From the IMG/VR virus record IMGVR_UViG_3300009149_000277, positions 1 through 24,113 of that record: DNA of 24,113 nucleotides, one strand, 5' to 3'. Every line of letters starts with the position of its first letter. Positions within the stretch are counted from its first letter, which is position 1. The stretch is from a virus. Positions 1 through 6,902 of this stretch are shown here, one piece after another. Position numbers and translations under genes: made by a program. The notes under the pieces were generated by a model, which was not told the DNA's origin, did not search any database, and saw only the letters and a list, made by a program, of their open reading frames with translations.

Positions 1-1
1 T

Positions 2-415
2 AATGAGGTGTGTTGGTTAGACACTGACATACATATTCTTGGCGACATGTCGGGAATATTTGATTATGTTGAGAATAATAAATTGTGTATGGTTGAAGAT
101 AAACCTTGGAGCGCAAGACGCGGCGAGAAGTGGCACAATTCTGGTGTTGTTGCGTTTCGTGGAGTTCCTGATATACTCGCTCTGTGGGAAAAGGAATCAA
201 GCAATAATCCTTCGATCGGTGATCAAGAGATACTTCACGAGATGGTCAGATCAACGCCCATGGAAAGAATGATGAATATAAGTGACGCGCCCAACAAGTA
301 CAATTGGCTTCGACTTCAAATAATGGATGGTCAGGATTCACCAAACAAACTTGCGATGCACTGGACAGGCCCCAAAGGTAAACTGCAAATACAAAGGTTG
401 ATGTATAATGAGTAA
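2..415 (+). CDS. Glycosyltransferase, DxD type, 5'-truncated by window edge
   Basis: The reading frame is open to the left edge, so this is the C-terminal part of a longer gene; a GTG at position 8 is very unlikely to be the true start. The first visible residues, NEVCWLDTDIHIL, carry an aspartate pair in the setting typical of the metal- and nucleotide-sugar-binding DxD motif of GT-A glycosyltransferases. A second conserved-looking block follows (WHNSGVVAFRG, then GDQEILHE), which resembles the acceptor-side region of GT8/GT32-like or capsular-type transferases. Its stop overlaps the start of the next gene by 8 nt, so the two are probably translated together. It may decorate phage DNA, a virion protein or a host glycan; the sequence does not say which. 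The fold class is fairly safe and the substrate is unknown. Confidence 0.6.
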   Translation, partial: NEVCWLDTDIHILGDMSGIFDYVENNKLCMVEDKPWSARRGEKWHNSGVVAFRGVPDILALWEKESSNNPSIGDQEILHEMVRSTPMERMMNISDAPNKYNWLRLQIMDGQDSPNKLAMHWTGPKGKLQIQRLMYNE

Positions 416-1157
416 AGTGTTTCATGTTATTGGTAATGGCGATAAGGCGGTTTACTACAAGAGAGAGAAACGCGAAGGACACAATCTACTCTGTAATATG
501 CCGCCCTTTGAAATGTCGCCCAAAGACGTGTATGCTACCTGTATGGTTGATTTCAAGATGATGATGGCACTGACCGAAGGATCCATTCAACTTGATCAAT
601 ACGAATGGATCTTGGGCACACGACCAAGAATTTGGATGTATGAAAGGTCTGCGTTCTATCTGAAATACGCAAATCGTGTCAAAGAATTTTATACGCATGT
701 CCCCGCATATGCTGGTAACGCAACAAACTTCAATTGCGGACATATGGCAGTTCACTACGCTGCCAATCAAAAGAAAGCGGACGAGATCCATATGTACGGA
801 TTTGACACACTCTTCGATTTCAATATGAGAAGTGTGACTGACTTGATATTGTCAAGCGATCGAACAACCACGAACAACTTTCGATTACTGAACAACTGGC
901 GACCTGTCTGGCGCGACATCTTTCGAGAGTTTCCCCAAACCAAGTTTGTCCTCCACCACAATCATGATAATTTAAAAATACCAAAACTTGACAATATGGA
1001 AGTTATAGTATATAATGACTCTATTACTACATCGCAGACGATTAAAGATGAGAGTGATATTAGTGATGGGCGCGGTATGGAAGTTCCTATCAATACGGCA
1101 CCACTAAATCGAAAACAAAGACGCGCGCAAGAGTCTTTACAACGAAAGGCAAAATAA
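408..1157 (+). CDS. Rossmann-like phage protein, possible glycosyl/sialyltransferase relative
   Basis: A 249-residue protein with the N-terminal motif HVIGNGDKAVYYKR, a glycine-rich beta-turn-helix like that of DUF115/MAF and CST-type sialyltransferase-like proteins. A later block, GHMAVHYAANQKKADEIHMYGFD (about residues 110-132, broken by no gap), matches the pattern of those families, in which a final strand ends in GxD. The C-terminal tail (NRKQRRAQESLQRK) is basic and probably disordered. It directly follows a glycosyltransferase with an 8-nt overlap and its stop overlaps the next start (TAATG), so it sits in an early accessory operon. I infer a role in glycan or nucleotide-sugar chemistry, but no catalytic residues can be named. 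It could equally be a structural relative without activity. Confidence 0.45.
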   Translation: MSKVFHVIGNGDKAVYYKREKREGHNLLCNMPPFEMSPKDVYATCMVDFKMMMALTEGSIQLDQYEWILGTRPRIWMYERSAFYLKYANRVKEFYTHVPAYAGNATNFNCGHMAVHYAANQKKADEIHMYGFDTLFDFNMRSVTDLILSSDRTTTNNFRLLNNWRPVWRDIFREFPQTKFVLHHNHDNLKIPKLDNMEVIVYNDSITTSQTIKDESDISDGRGMEVPINTAPLNRKQRRAQESLQRKAK

Positions 1158-1843
1158 TGTTTGAACACATTGGTGTGGAATTAGGATATGATGATTTAAA
1201 CGCGGATACTTCTGAATCGGGCAGACTTTACTCTACACCTGACGGTAAAAAGTATCCTTCTATTACTACAGTTCTTTCTATTCTATCTCAAGACGCCATT
1301 CAAGCATGGCGTCGGCGTGTAGGTGAAGAAGAAGCGAACCGTATATCTCAACGCGCTTCTACTCGTGGCACTGCCGTTCATGCTATAGTCGAAGACTATC
1401 TCAATAATGTTGAAAACTACAAAGAAAAGTACATGCCTAACATTATCGATAATTTTCTTCCTCTCAAATCTATTCTAGATACACGTATTGGAAAGATTTA
1501 TTCACAAGAAGTGGCGCTCTTTTCGCATCATTTGCGCGTTGCGGGTAGGGTCGATTGCGTAGCTGAGTTTGACGGTGAGATATCAATCATCGATTTCAAG
1601 ACATCAAAACGATTAAAAACGAAAGATAAAATCGAAAACTACTTTATGCAAGAGGCCGCATATGCTATAATGTTTGAAGAGCGCACAGGTATGCCTATCA
1701 CTCAACTTGTGACACTGATCGCTGTTGATGATGAAGAGCCTCAAGTGTTTATTGAACATCGCGATAGTTGGACAAAATCGTTATTGGAGACAATAGAAAA
1801 GTATGAGCAAAGACAAGAACGTAAAAGAAAGCGCACAATATGA
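1157..1843 (+). CDS. PD-(D/E)XK exonuclease, MGME1/RecB-like
   Basis: A 228-residue nuclease with the signatures of the MGME1/RecB branch of the PD-(D/E)XK superfamily. RGTAVH (residues 70-75) is followed by E79. E118 sits before GRVDCVAEF (130-138, acidic metal ligand D133). IIDFKTSK (144-151) supplies D146 and K148. MQEAAYA (164-170) gives the Q of the QxxxY motif. Members of this group are metal-dependent single-strand exonucleases; in T4-like phages they are thought to act in recombination or DNA end processing. The YPSITTVLS segment near residues 33-41 is also typical. The start ATG overlaps the preceding stop by one base. All catalytic positions appear intact. Family assignment is strong; the precise role is inferred. 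Confidence 0.85.
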   Translation: MFEHIGVELGYDDLNADTSESGRLYSTPDGKKYPSITTVLSILSQDAIQAWRRRVGEEEANRISQRASTRGTAVHAIVEDYLNNVENYKEKYMPNIIDNFLPLKSILDTRIGKIYSQEVALFSHHLRVAGRVDCVAEFDGEISIIDFKTSKRLKTKDKIENYFMQEAAYAIMFEERTGMPITQLVTLIAVDDEEPQVFIEHRDSWTKSLLETIEKYEQRQERKRKRTI

Positions 1844-2135
1844 TAACTTCGTAGGTCGCAAAGAAAATAACTCGCCAATCAGCCTAGATCAATTCGGCCT
1901 TGAAGTTTCGGGCACTGATCCTCAGTCGCCCAATGTTCATTGGGTTGGTATGCCCGAGTATGAACAAGATCACAAGAAACCATATAAAACTCTGTACGTG
2001 AACTTTCGTAACAAGGAAGACTACAAGGAGTTTTCTGATAAGATCGGTCAAACGCTCACAGAGAAGACTAGGTCTATTTGGCACCCTAAAAATGAAGTTA
2101 CGAAGAACGCATTGATGAGATGGATTGAAGAATGA
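1803..2135 (+). CDS. Small conserved phage protein of unknown function
   Basis: A 110-residue protein whose start overlaps the nuclease gene by 41 nt; a GGAG about 14 bases upstream supports ATG 1803, and no later Met would keep the conserved part. The recognisable core is HWVGMPEYEQDHKKPYKTL, then YVNFRNKEDYKEFSDKIGQ, then KTRSIWHPK. From memory, this pattern recurs in phage proteins, sometimes joined to ParB-like or DNA-modification domains. Its meaning is not known to me. The 4-nt ATGA overlap with the following glycosyltransferase suggests translational coupling and perhaps a shared process. No membrane segment or known catalytic motif is visible. Confidence 0.6.
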   Translation: MSKDKNVKESAQYDNFVGRKENNSPISLDQFGLEVSGTDPQSPNVHWVGMPEYEQDHKKPYKTLYVNFRNKEDYKEFSDKIGQTLTEKTRSIWHPKNEVTKNALMRWIEE

Positions 2136-3091
2136 AGTACACGAATCCAAAATATCCTGTATATATTATATCAAAGGGTCGACACGAGTCGATGCACACT
2201 TCTCGTTCGTTAGCGCGAATGAAAGTGCCTCATTTCATTGCGATTGAGCCACAAGATTTAGATAACTATGAGCAGGCATTGGATAACTTTGACATACGCG
2301 AGTACGTGACACTACTTGTTGCTCCGTTCAGCAATCATGGCGATGGACCTGGTCGCGCACGAAATTGGTGCTGGGATCATTCGATCGAGATTGGCGCAAC
2401 AAGTCACTGGGTAATGGACGACAACATCTCTGATTTCTATCGATTGCATCAGAACGCTCGTATTCGAGTCGAGTCTGGTGTGTGTTTTAAGATCATGGAA
2501 GATTTTGTCGATCGATACGAGAATGTTATGATTTCAGGTCCAAATTATCGATTCTTCTGCGCGTCGGATCAAAAATATCCACCCTATGTGAAGAACACAC
2601 GAATCTATTCGTGTCTATTGATTCGCAATGATTGTAAGCATCGTTGGCGCGGTCGATACAATGAAGACACTGATATCTGTCTGCGCGTATTAAAAGACGG
2701 AGACTGCACGATTCAGTTCAATGCGTTTCTACAAGGTAAAGATGCAACGCAGTCGCTCAAGGGCGGTAACACGGACGAGTTCTACCATAAAGAAATCGGA
2801 TATGATCCAAAGACTGGCGAAGCAATCAAAGCAGAAAATCCGCTTGAAGTGAACGGTCGTTATAACACAGCAGGTACGATTGCTAAGTCGCAGATGTTGG
2901 TTGATATGCATCCAGACGTCGCCAAACTCGTCTGGCGATACGGTAGATGGCATCATCATGTCAATTACGATCCCTTTAAAGATAACGCTCTAATATATAA
3001 AGAAAACATAGAAATACCAAAAGGTGTTAACAATTACGGATTGAAACTCGTAACGAACTGGGGGCAAGATGGATCTACGGCAAGCGACTAA
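2132..3091 (+). CDS. TAGT-like (TET/JBP-associated) glycosyltransferase
   Basis: A 319-residue GT-A-fold protein matching the phage TAGT group. It shows a YIISKGR start (residues 11-17), the HGDGPGRARNWCWDHS block (69-84), VMDDNI (94-99) with the acidic DDN expected to bind metal and nucleotide sugar, and NEDTDICLR (177-185), followed by QGKDATQSLKGGN (201-213). TAGT proteins were defined by linkage to TET/JBP oxygenases and are proposed to glycosylate hydroxymethyl-pyrimidines in phage DNA. Here an Fe(II)/2OG oxygenase lies about 1.2 kb downstream, but it looks like a prolyl-hydroxylase-type enzyme rather than a clear TET/JBP. The gene begins in an ATGA overlap with its upstream neighbour and ends 23 nt inside the heme-oxygenase-like gene. 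The family call is good; DNA as the substrate is inferred. Confidence 0.75.
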   Translation: MKYTNPKYPVYIISKGRHESMHTSRSLARMKVPHFIAIEPQDLDNYEQALDNFDIREYVTLLVAPFSNHGDGPGRARNWCWDHSIEIGATSHWVMDDNISDFYRLHQNARIRVESGVCFKIMEDFVDRYENVMISGPNYRFFCASDQKYPPYVKNTRIYSCLLIRNDCKHRWRGRYNEDTDICLRVLKDGDCTIQFNAFLQGKDATQSLKGGNTDEFYHKEIGYDPKTGEAIKAENPLEVNGRYNTAGTIAKSQMLVDMHPDVAKLVWRYGRWHHHVNYDPFKDNALIYKENIEIPKGVNNYGLKLVTNWGQDGSTASD

Positions 3092-3587
3092 GACATTACA
3101 CGATGATCTCGAATCATTACCTTTCAACGTAAGAATGTTCAAAGGCGAGCAAACAGACGAAGAAAGACGCGCCTACTTGACATCAAATCAGTACATCTTC
3201 ACGGTACTTGATCAGTTTGTTCCGAACGATTTTGGTAGACTCCCCGCGATCAAAAAGGATCTAAAAAAACTGGGGGGTAAGACAGACAAGGTTCTGTCCA
3301 CGTCGATTGACTATGCCTACTATCTCGAGTATCATTGTAGAAACATTGAGTCGCACATCTATCTAAATTATATGGGATTCATGTATGGCGGACAGATTAT
3401 GAAGAAAAAGTATCCCAAGTCCGCCACGACATATGAGTTCACTGATATTGAGAATAAAAGATTATACATTCGTGAGAACATATGCCAAGACACTCAAGAT
3501 TTTATAGATGAGGTAAATGAAGGATATAGATGGCATATCAAAATCAGCGAAGAATTGGAGAAGTTATTCAATGGCAATGTGGGATAA
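3069..3587 (+). CDS. Heme oxygenase-like protein with distal Asp replaced by Phe
   Basis: A 172-residue all-helical protein of the heme oxygenase fold. ATKTLHDDLESLPF (residues 6-19) places H11 where the proximal heme-ligand His (His25 of human HO-1) lies. The distal helix reads YMGFMYGGQIMKKK (101-114) and aligns without gaps to the canonical YLGDLSGGQVLKK. The GG pair and the following QxxKK are kept, but the position of catalytic Asp140 is F104. In HO-1 this Asp organises the distal water network for ring opening, and its replacement is reported to impair biliverdin formation. Canonical members split heme into biliverdin, CO and iron. The stop lies inside the start region of the bilin reductase, the expected next enzyme, so I infer biliverdin supply. 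An altered or lost activity is possible. Confidence 0.8.
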   Translation: MDLRQATKTLHDDLESLPFNVRMFKGEQTDEERRAYLTSNQYIFTVLDQFVPNDFGRLPAIKKDLKKLGGKTDKVLSTSIDYAYYLEYHCRNIESHIYLNYMGFMYGGQIMKKKYPKSATTYEFTDIENKRLYIRENICQDTQDFIDEVNEGYRWHIKISEELEKLFNGNVG

Positions 3588-4215
3588 GTTTATAGATCTG
3601 AGCGAAGAACTCAAATCAATCTTTGATGAAAACGCCATTCGCGAGTGGGACGATAGAATCTGGAATGAGCGTCATACAAATCTTTTCTGGCGATCTTCCA
3701 AATTAGGAATGGGGCATATGTCGGTCATTGACATGCGAGATTCGAAGGGCATGTGGATGATGCATGTCAACGCATATTCTGTTGATGAGATTCCTATGCC
3801 TATCTACGGATTCGATGTTGTCTGTGGTAAGAATAAAGTGACCGGATGTTTCCATGATATGTCACCAACAGATTCAAAAGACCATCCAGTTTGTCGTAAG
3901 TTCCAAGAGCAAGTGTCTCCGTTTGTACCCGAAAGAACTCGACCATTACCAGACTGGGCGAAGGAGATCTTTAGTGAATCTATGATTGCTGCTGGTAATG
4001 TAAAAGACGAGAAAGAAGTTGATCGTCTTGTGTCGTTTGGAATTCAGCATCTCAAAGACTGGTTTGAATATGTGCCGTATTCGTCGCATCTCGCAGGAAA
4101 GACTAAATATTGCGAAAATCAATTAAAGAATGAGAATAGTCGAAACGTTATGATTTCATTAGGTCTTGAAGAATGGTATGTCGACTATTTCAAGAAAATA
4201 CAATTTCCTTATTGA
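3571..4215 (+). CDS. pcyX-like: Ferredoxin-dependent bilin reductase, PcyA/PcyX-like
   Basis: I choose ATG 3571 (214 residues) over the ATG at 3517 because it has TTGGAG 10-14 bases upstream and cuts the overlap with the heme oxygenase from 71 to 17 nt. The protein matches the PcyA branch of bilin reductases. MMHVNAY carries H65 and YGFDVVCG carries D82, exactly 17 residues apart like His88 and Asp105 of Synechocystis PcyA. GCFHDMSP matches AAIVDLSP, RPLPDWAKEIFSE matches the RELPEWGNIFS block, and the C-terminus (KYCENQLKNENSRN) matches NYCSKQQQNDKTRR. The PcyA Glu76 position appears to be D54. Such enzymes reduce biliverdin to phycobilins using reduced ferredoxin. Product identity (phycoerythrobilin, as recalled for PcyX, or phycocyanobilin) cannot be read from sequence. 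Tandem placement with the heme oxygenase fits a two-step heme-to-bilin pathway. Confidence 0.88.
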   Translation: MAMWDKFIDLSEELKSIFDENAIREWDDRIWNERHTNLFWRSSKLGMGHMSVIDMRDSKGMWMMHVNAYSVDEIPMPIYGFDVVCGKNKVTGCFHDMSPTDSKDHPVCRKFQEQVSPFVPERTRPLPDWAKEIFSESMIAAGNVKDEKEVDRLVSFGIQHLKDWFEYVPYSSHLAGKTKYCENQLKNENSRNVMISLGLEEWYVDYFKKIQFPY

Positions 4216-4313
4216 GGGATCACTCAATCACATTAGTGGATATTGTTTTCAGATATCCGACAGTAGAAGAAATTCCGCCCTTAGAAAACTTGCCATGGAG
4301 AACTGATGCTTAA
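4173..4313 (+). CDS. Possible small ORF between bilin reductase and oxygenase genes
   Basis: A 46-codon frame that begins inside the bilin reductase gene and ends 8 nt into the 2OG oxygenase gene. Its distal half, past the reductase stop, reads VDIVFRYPTVEEIPPLENLP, which looks like real protein rather than random translation, and the 8-nt overlap with the next start is the style of this genome. A GTG at 4236 or TTG at 4212 could be the start instead; I see no strong ribosome site for any of them. It may be a real tiny gene, or the remnant of a longer protein whose front has been replaced by the reductase gene. Confidence 0.25.
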   Translation: MVCRLFQENTISLLRDHSITLVDIVFRYPTVEEIPPLENLPWRTDA

Positions 4314-5085
4314 CTTGGAATATGAATATTGTGAGAATCCATTCCCTCACATTATCGTAAGAGATTTTATCCAAGATAAGGATCTTCTCAACTATCTCGC
4401 CGAAAACGAAGAACTGAAAGAGACGATGTCTCGTTTTCGCAATCTTGAGCGATATGGTGTGTTTATTGGGCGAGAGTCAGAAAGCAGATGGACCACCGCT
4501 TTACCATCAAAAAGTTTCTCAGAGAAATTCAACAAGACTGTTGTTTCAATCCTTGACGAAATAAAGAACGGTGAACAATTTCGCGATATGCTCGACAAAG
4601 CATTTAGACCGATATTCGAAAGGGGGTACGATTCGTTTGACGAAAGTATGTCTCAGGATAATATTATGGTTTCGTATGGAGCATATAATTCGGTCACCGA
4701 AGCAAAGAATATCATCGGATGGCACATCGATAATGGCAACAAGTTGATTTCGGGATTGTTTTATTTGAAAGAGAAGTCAGACGTCGCGGACGATGGACAT
4801 CTTCAACTTACTGACGGAAAGGATCGATTGATTAAAGAAATACAGTATGAGAACAACGTTTTTGTTCTATGGCCTAATCTAACGAATTCGTGGCACAGAG
4901 CGACGGTTCGTTATCCTACATCGAATCTGAGACGAATCATAAATTTCGCTATGTACTCGGATGGTCTTAAAAAATATCACGACTACTTCACCGACAAACA
5001 CGATACTCATGACAAAACGGTTCGGTCGGTCAATGAACTGCATTCAATAAAGAAATTCGGATTCAAAGAGGTAAGTAAATTATGA
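4306..5085 (+). CDS. 2-oxoglutarate/Fe(II)-dependent oxygenase
   Basis: A 259-residue protein with the double-stranded beta-helix iron site. GWHIDNGNKLISGLFYLK (139-155) gives the HxD pair H140 and D142, WHRATVRYP (196-204) gives distal H197, and LRRIINF supplies Arg (209 or 210) to bind the 2OG carboxylate. The arrangement HxD, about 55 residues, then H with Arg 12-13 residues later is that of prolyl-4-hydroxylase-type enzymes, which are common in marine T4-like phages. The substrate is unknown: a protein side chain is usual for the type, and DNA base hydroxylation is a weaker option raised by the TAGT glycosyltransferase nearby. CATGGAGAACTG before ATG 4306 provides a good ribosome site. 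The iron site is complete, so it is probably active. Confidence 0.85.
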   Translation: MLNLEYEYCENPFPHIIVRDFIQDKDLLNYLAENEELKETMSRFRNLERYGVFIGRESESRWTTALPSKSFSEKFNKTVVSILDEIKNGEQFRDMLDKAFRPIFERGYDSFDESMSQDNIMVSYGAYNSVTEAKNIIGWHIDNGNKLISGLFYLKEKSDVADDGHLQLTDGKDRLIKEIQYENNVFVLWPNLTNSWHRATVRYPTSNLRRIINFAMYSDGLKKYHDYFTDKHDTHDKTVRSVNELHSIKKFGFKEVSKL

Positions 5086-5222
5086 ACGGTAAACAAGCGA
5101 AACGTATGCGCAAATACGGAAAGGTTGACAAAGACGTCAAAAGGTTGTATAATACACTATCGCATACGGACAGAGAGATTCTAAACCAAGTGTATAAATT
5201 CAATATTGAAAGGAAAAAATGA
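5082..5222 (+). CDS. Small basic protein, 46 aa
   Basis: This small gene starts in an ATGA overlap with the oxygenase stop and ends in an ATGA overlap with the next gene, so it sits snugly in the operon. The translation begins MNGKQAKRMRKYGKVDKDV and ends in NIERKK. It is rich in Lys and Arg and probably helical. Short basic NxKQxKR proteins recur in phages and may bind nucleic acid, but I do not recognise a named family. The position, fit and codon usage support a real gene. Confidence 0.6.
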   Translation: MNGKQAKRMRKYGKVDKDVKRLYNTLSHTDREILNQVYKFNIERKK

Positions 5223-5818
5223 ATATATTTTATTTACATCCTGACGCGAACATTTGCGCGCAACAGCATTGTGACAAGCATGTTGTGAAAATGGCGATTG
5301 AGTATGCGCAACTGCTTTCCACGGCACATCGTGTGATTGACGGCAAACATTGGTATGGAAGAACAACCAATGGTAGGCGTATCTCGAGATTTTTTCACAA
5401 CGATCCTGATATGAACGCTCAATTATACAAAGCAAGTCATCTCAATCATCCTTCTGCGTTGTGGGTCAGACAATCAGATCAAAATTACACTTGGTTGTAC
5501 GGCATGTGGACGGCGCTTTGTAATGAATACACTCATCGATATGGTCGAGTACACGAATCGTTTAGGAAACTTGAGTATTATCTACTGCTACCGCCTCAGA
5601 AAATTGCTCAAGGCGTCTTTACTCAACCTACACCTGCCATGAGTCAAAGTCTCGTCAGTATAGTTGAGGGCGACTCGATCATGTCGTATCAAAATTATTA
5701 CTGGAATGAAAAACGCAGTTTCGCAAAATGGACTAACAGACGACCACCCGAGTGGTGGTTACAGAGGATTAGAGAAGATGGCGGGGAAGGGGAGCAAACC
5801 GAGACCATTCTCGGTTGA
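5219..5818 (+). CDS. Conserved phage protein with HCDKHVVKM motif, function unknown
   Basis: A 199-residue protein that I recognise as a recurrent marine phage protein by its N-terminus: MNIFYLHPDANICAQQHCD, directly followed by KHVVKM and the helix EYAQLLSTAHRVIDGK. Further conserved-looking parts are HLNHPSALWVRQS (about 74-86), the aromatic NYTWLYGMW, and a C-terminal RRPPEWW. The Cys/His-rich start (C13, H17, C18, H21) might bind a metal, but no enzyme family is evident to me. AAAGGAAAAA just before ATG 5219 is a good ribosome site. A TATAAATT box 19 bases upstream lies inside the preceding small gene and is too weak to call a promoter. Confidence 0.7.
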   Translation: MNIFYLHPDANICAQQHCDKHVVKMAIEYAQLLSTAHRVIDGKHWYGRTTNGRRISRFFHNDPDMNAQLYKASHLNHPSALWVRQSDQNYTWLYGMWTALCNEYTHRYGRVHESFRKLEYYLLLPPQKIAQGVFTQPTPAMSQSLVSIVEGDSIMSYQNYYWNEKRSFAKWTNRRPPEWWLQRIREDGGEGEQTETILG

Positions 5819-5978
5819 TAGTGAGACGTTCGAAGAACGTTGGGACAAAATATTCAAGAAACCCGATCCAGAAATGTGGGATCACAATTGCAAACACAAT
5901 GGTAAAATGAGTATTGCGAAAGACGAAGAGTGTTCTTGGTGTGGCGAGGTTGAATGTTCAGTAACAAAAAGGCGCTAA
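5778..5978 (+). CDS. Small phage protein with GKGSKPRPF start and Cys/His cluster
   Basis: I place the start at ATG 5778, after AGAGAAG, because MAGKGSKPRPFSVDSETFEE matches the usual N-terminus (MxGKGSKxRP) of a small protein family widespread in T4-like and cyanophage genomes; an upstream ATG at 5664 only adds sequence that overlaps the previous gene. The 66-residue product ends in a probable zinc site: HNCKHNGKMSIAKDEECSWC, then GEVEC. It overlaps the previous gene by 41 nt and the next by 25 nt. The function is unknown; a small zinc-knuckle nucleic-acid binder is plausible. Confidence 0.65.
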   Translation: MAGKGSKPRPFSVDSETFEERWDKIFKKPDPEMWDHNCKHNGKMSIAKDEECSWCGEVECSVTKRR

Positions 5979-6181
5979 GGGAATCCGTTAGCGACACTAT
6001 AATCGCATCATTGATAAACCTTCCGATCAATTATGTCTTGATTGGTATCTGTCTTTATGCTAATATGGATGCTCTGGAAATGTCGCTTGTTATGACGGCG
6101 GTGTTTACTGGAATTGCGATAGTTCGAAAATACTATGTACGATTATATTTTTCTAGGGTAGAAAAAAATGGCAAGATCTAA
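5954..6181 (+). CDS. Small two-helix membrane protein, DUF7220-like
   Basis: A 75-residue protein with two predicted membrane helices (about residues 14-38 and 42-60) joined by a short loop (ANMDALE), and a basic C-terminal tail (VRKYYVRLYFSR). The pattern ESVSDTIIASLINLPINYV, then DALEMSLVMTAVF, then IVRKYYVRLYF, matches what I remember of DUF7220, a phage family found in many tailed phages. It may sit in the inner membrane of the host. A holin-like role is conceivable but nothing shows it, and the location among replication-region genes argues against a lysis cassette. It overlaps both neighbours (25 and 14 nt). Confidence 0.6.
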   Translation: MFSNKKALRESVSDTIIASLINLPINYVLIGICLYANMDALEMSLVMTAVFTGIAIVRKYYVRLYFSRVEKNGKI

Positions 6182-6899
6182 AAAGGTAAAACTGACAAAG
6201 AAAAAGATCAAGACTCTCATACCCGAACCAAATTGGGAAAAACTTTATAAAGCTAAGACTGAAGATGAGCGAATGGATGCTTGGCATATCTGCGAAGATT
6301 TTGTTCACTATGAGGTGACCGATCGAGAGCATTTACATTCTCTCAAACGATGGGTTGAGACTGAGTCTGGTTGGAATCTCACCGAAGAAGCGAAAATTAT
6401 ACCGGACACCTTTCTTCATGTGTTTGCCAAAAACGGTTGGAAGGCGCGTCAATTAGGATATATGCCCGAACAGATACGTTTGTTTTTAGAGACTCAACTG
6501 AAACCGTTGTTGACAAAAGCGCCTCTTCTTCGAGAAAAGTCAGTTGATCTTGGACACGACTTCTCGGATCTCGATCCAGAAGATGAGTGGCATCCCATCA
6601 AAGTGAAAGAATGGTTGAAGAAATGGCAACTTCATCTACGCAGTATCAAGTCATATGAGGAACATCCTGATTCAAAGTTGCGTATGGAGTATCAAACAAC
6701 TGCAACGTATATTTACAATCTGTCCTTATATCTAAGAAGCGGTGTTTGGTGCGATTCACATTGGGGAGAGAATCGCGAGAACAAAGTGGTGCCTGTCTGT
6801 CGTGTGTTAGCGTACGATTCGAAAGGTGTGGTGAAACGTACACATGGTGTGTACTACCCAGACATAGGCGAAGTCTGGTCAAGGGATTTGGAGTTATAA
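6168..6899 (+). CDS. Hypothetical phage protein, 243 aa
   Basis: I do not recognise this protein. It starts with a very basic stretch (MARSKKVKLTKKKIK), then becomes acidic and tryptophan-rich (WEKLYKAKTEDERMDAWHI, WVETESGWNL, WHPIKVKEWLKKWQLHL), with mostly helical character and no membrane segment. The last 60 residues look like beta strands (GVVKRTHGVYYPDIGEVWS). The start overlaps the preceding gene by 14 nt, and the stop is 3 nt before gp33. Its place just ahead of gp33 and gp32 suggests a replication or transcription setting, where T4 itself has gene 59 close to 33 and 32. I see no match to the gp59 helicase loader that I could defend. Confidence 0.55.
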   Translation: MARSKKVKLTKKKIKTLIPEPNWEKLYKAKTEDERMDAWHICEDFVHYEVTDREHLHSLKRWVETESGWNLTEEAKIIPDTFLHVFAKNGWKARQLGYMPEQIRLFLETQLKPLLTKAPLLREKSVDLGHDFSDLDPEDEWHPIKVKEWLKKWQLHLRSIKSYEEHPDSKLRMEYQTTATYIYNLSLYLRSGVWCDSHWGENRENKVVPVCRVLAYDSKGVVKRTHGVYYPDIGEVWSRDLEL

Positions 6900-6902
6900 T
6901 AT

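Noticed and set aside
3517-3570. Longer start of the bilin reductase at ATG 3517
   Set aside because: It adds 18 residues encoded wholly inside the heme oxygenase gene; ATG 3571 has a better placed ribosome site and fits the family start.
5193-5200. TATAAATT as a late promoter
   Set aside because: It has one mismatch at the last base, lies inside a coding small gene and precedes an early-type gene.
5664-5777. Longer start of the small GKGSKPRPF protein at ATG 5664
   Set aside because: The added residues overlap the previous gene in another frame, and the known family N-terminus begins at ATG 5778.
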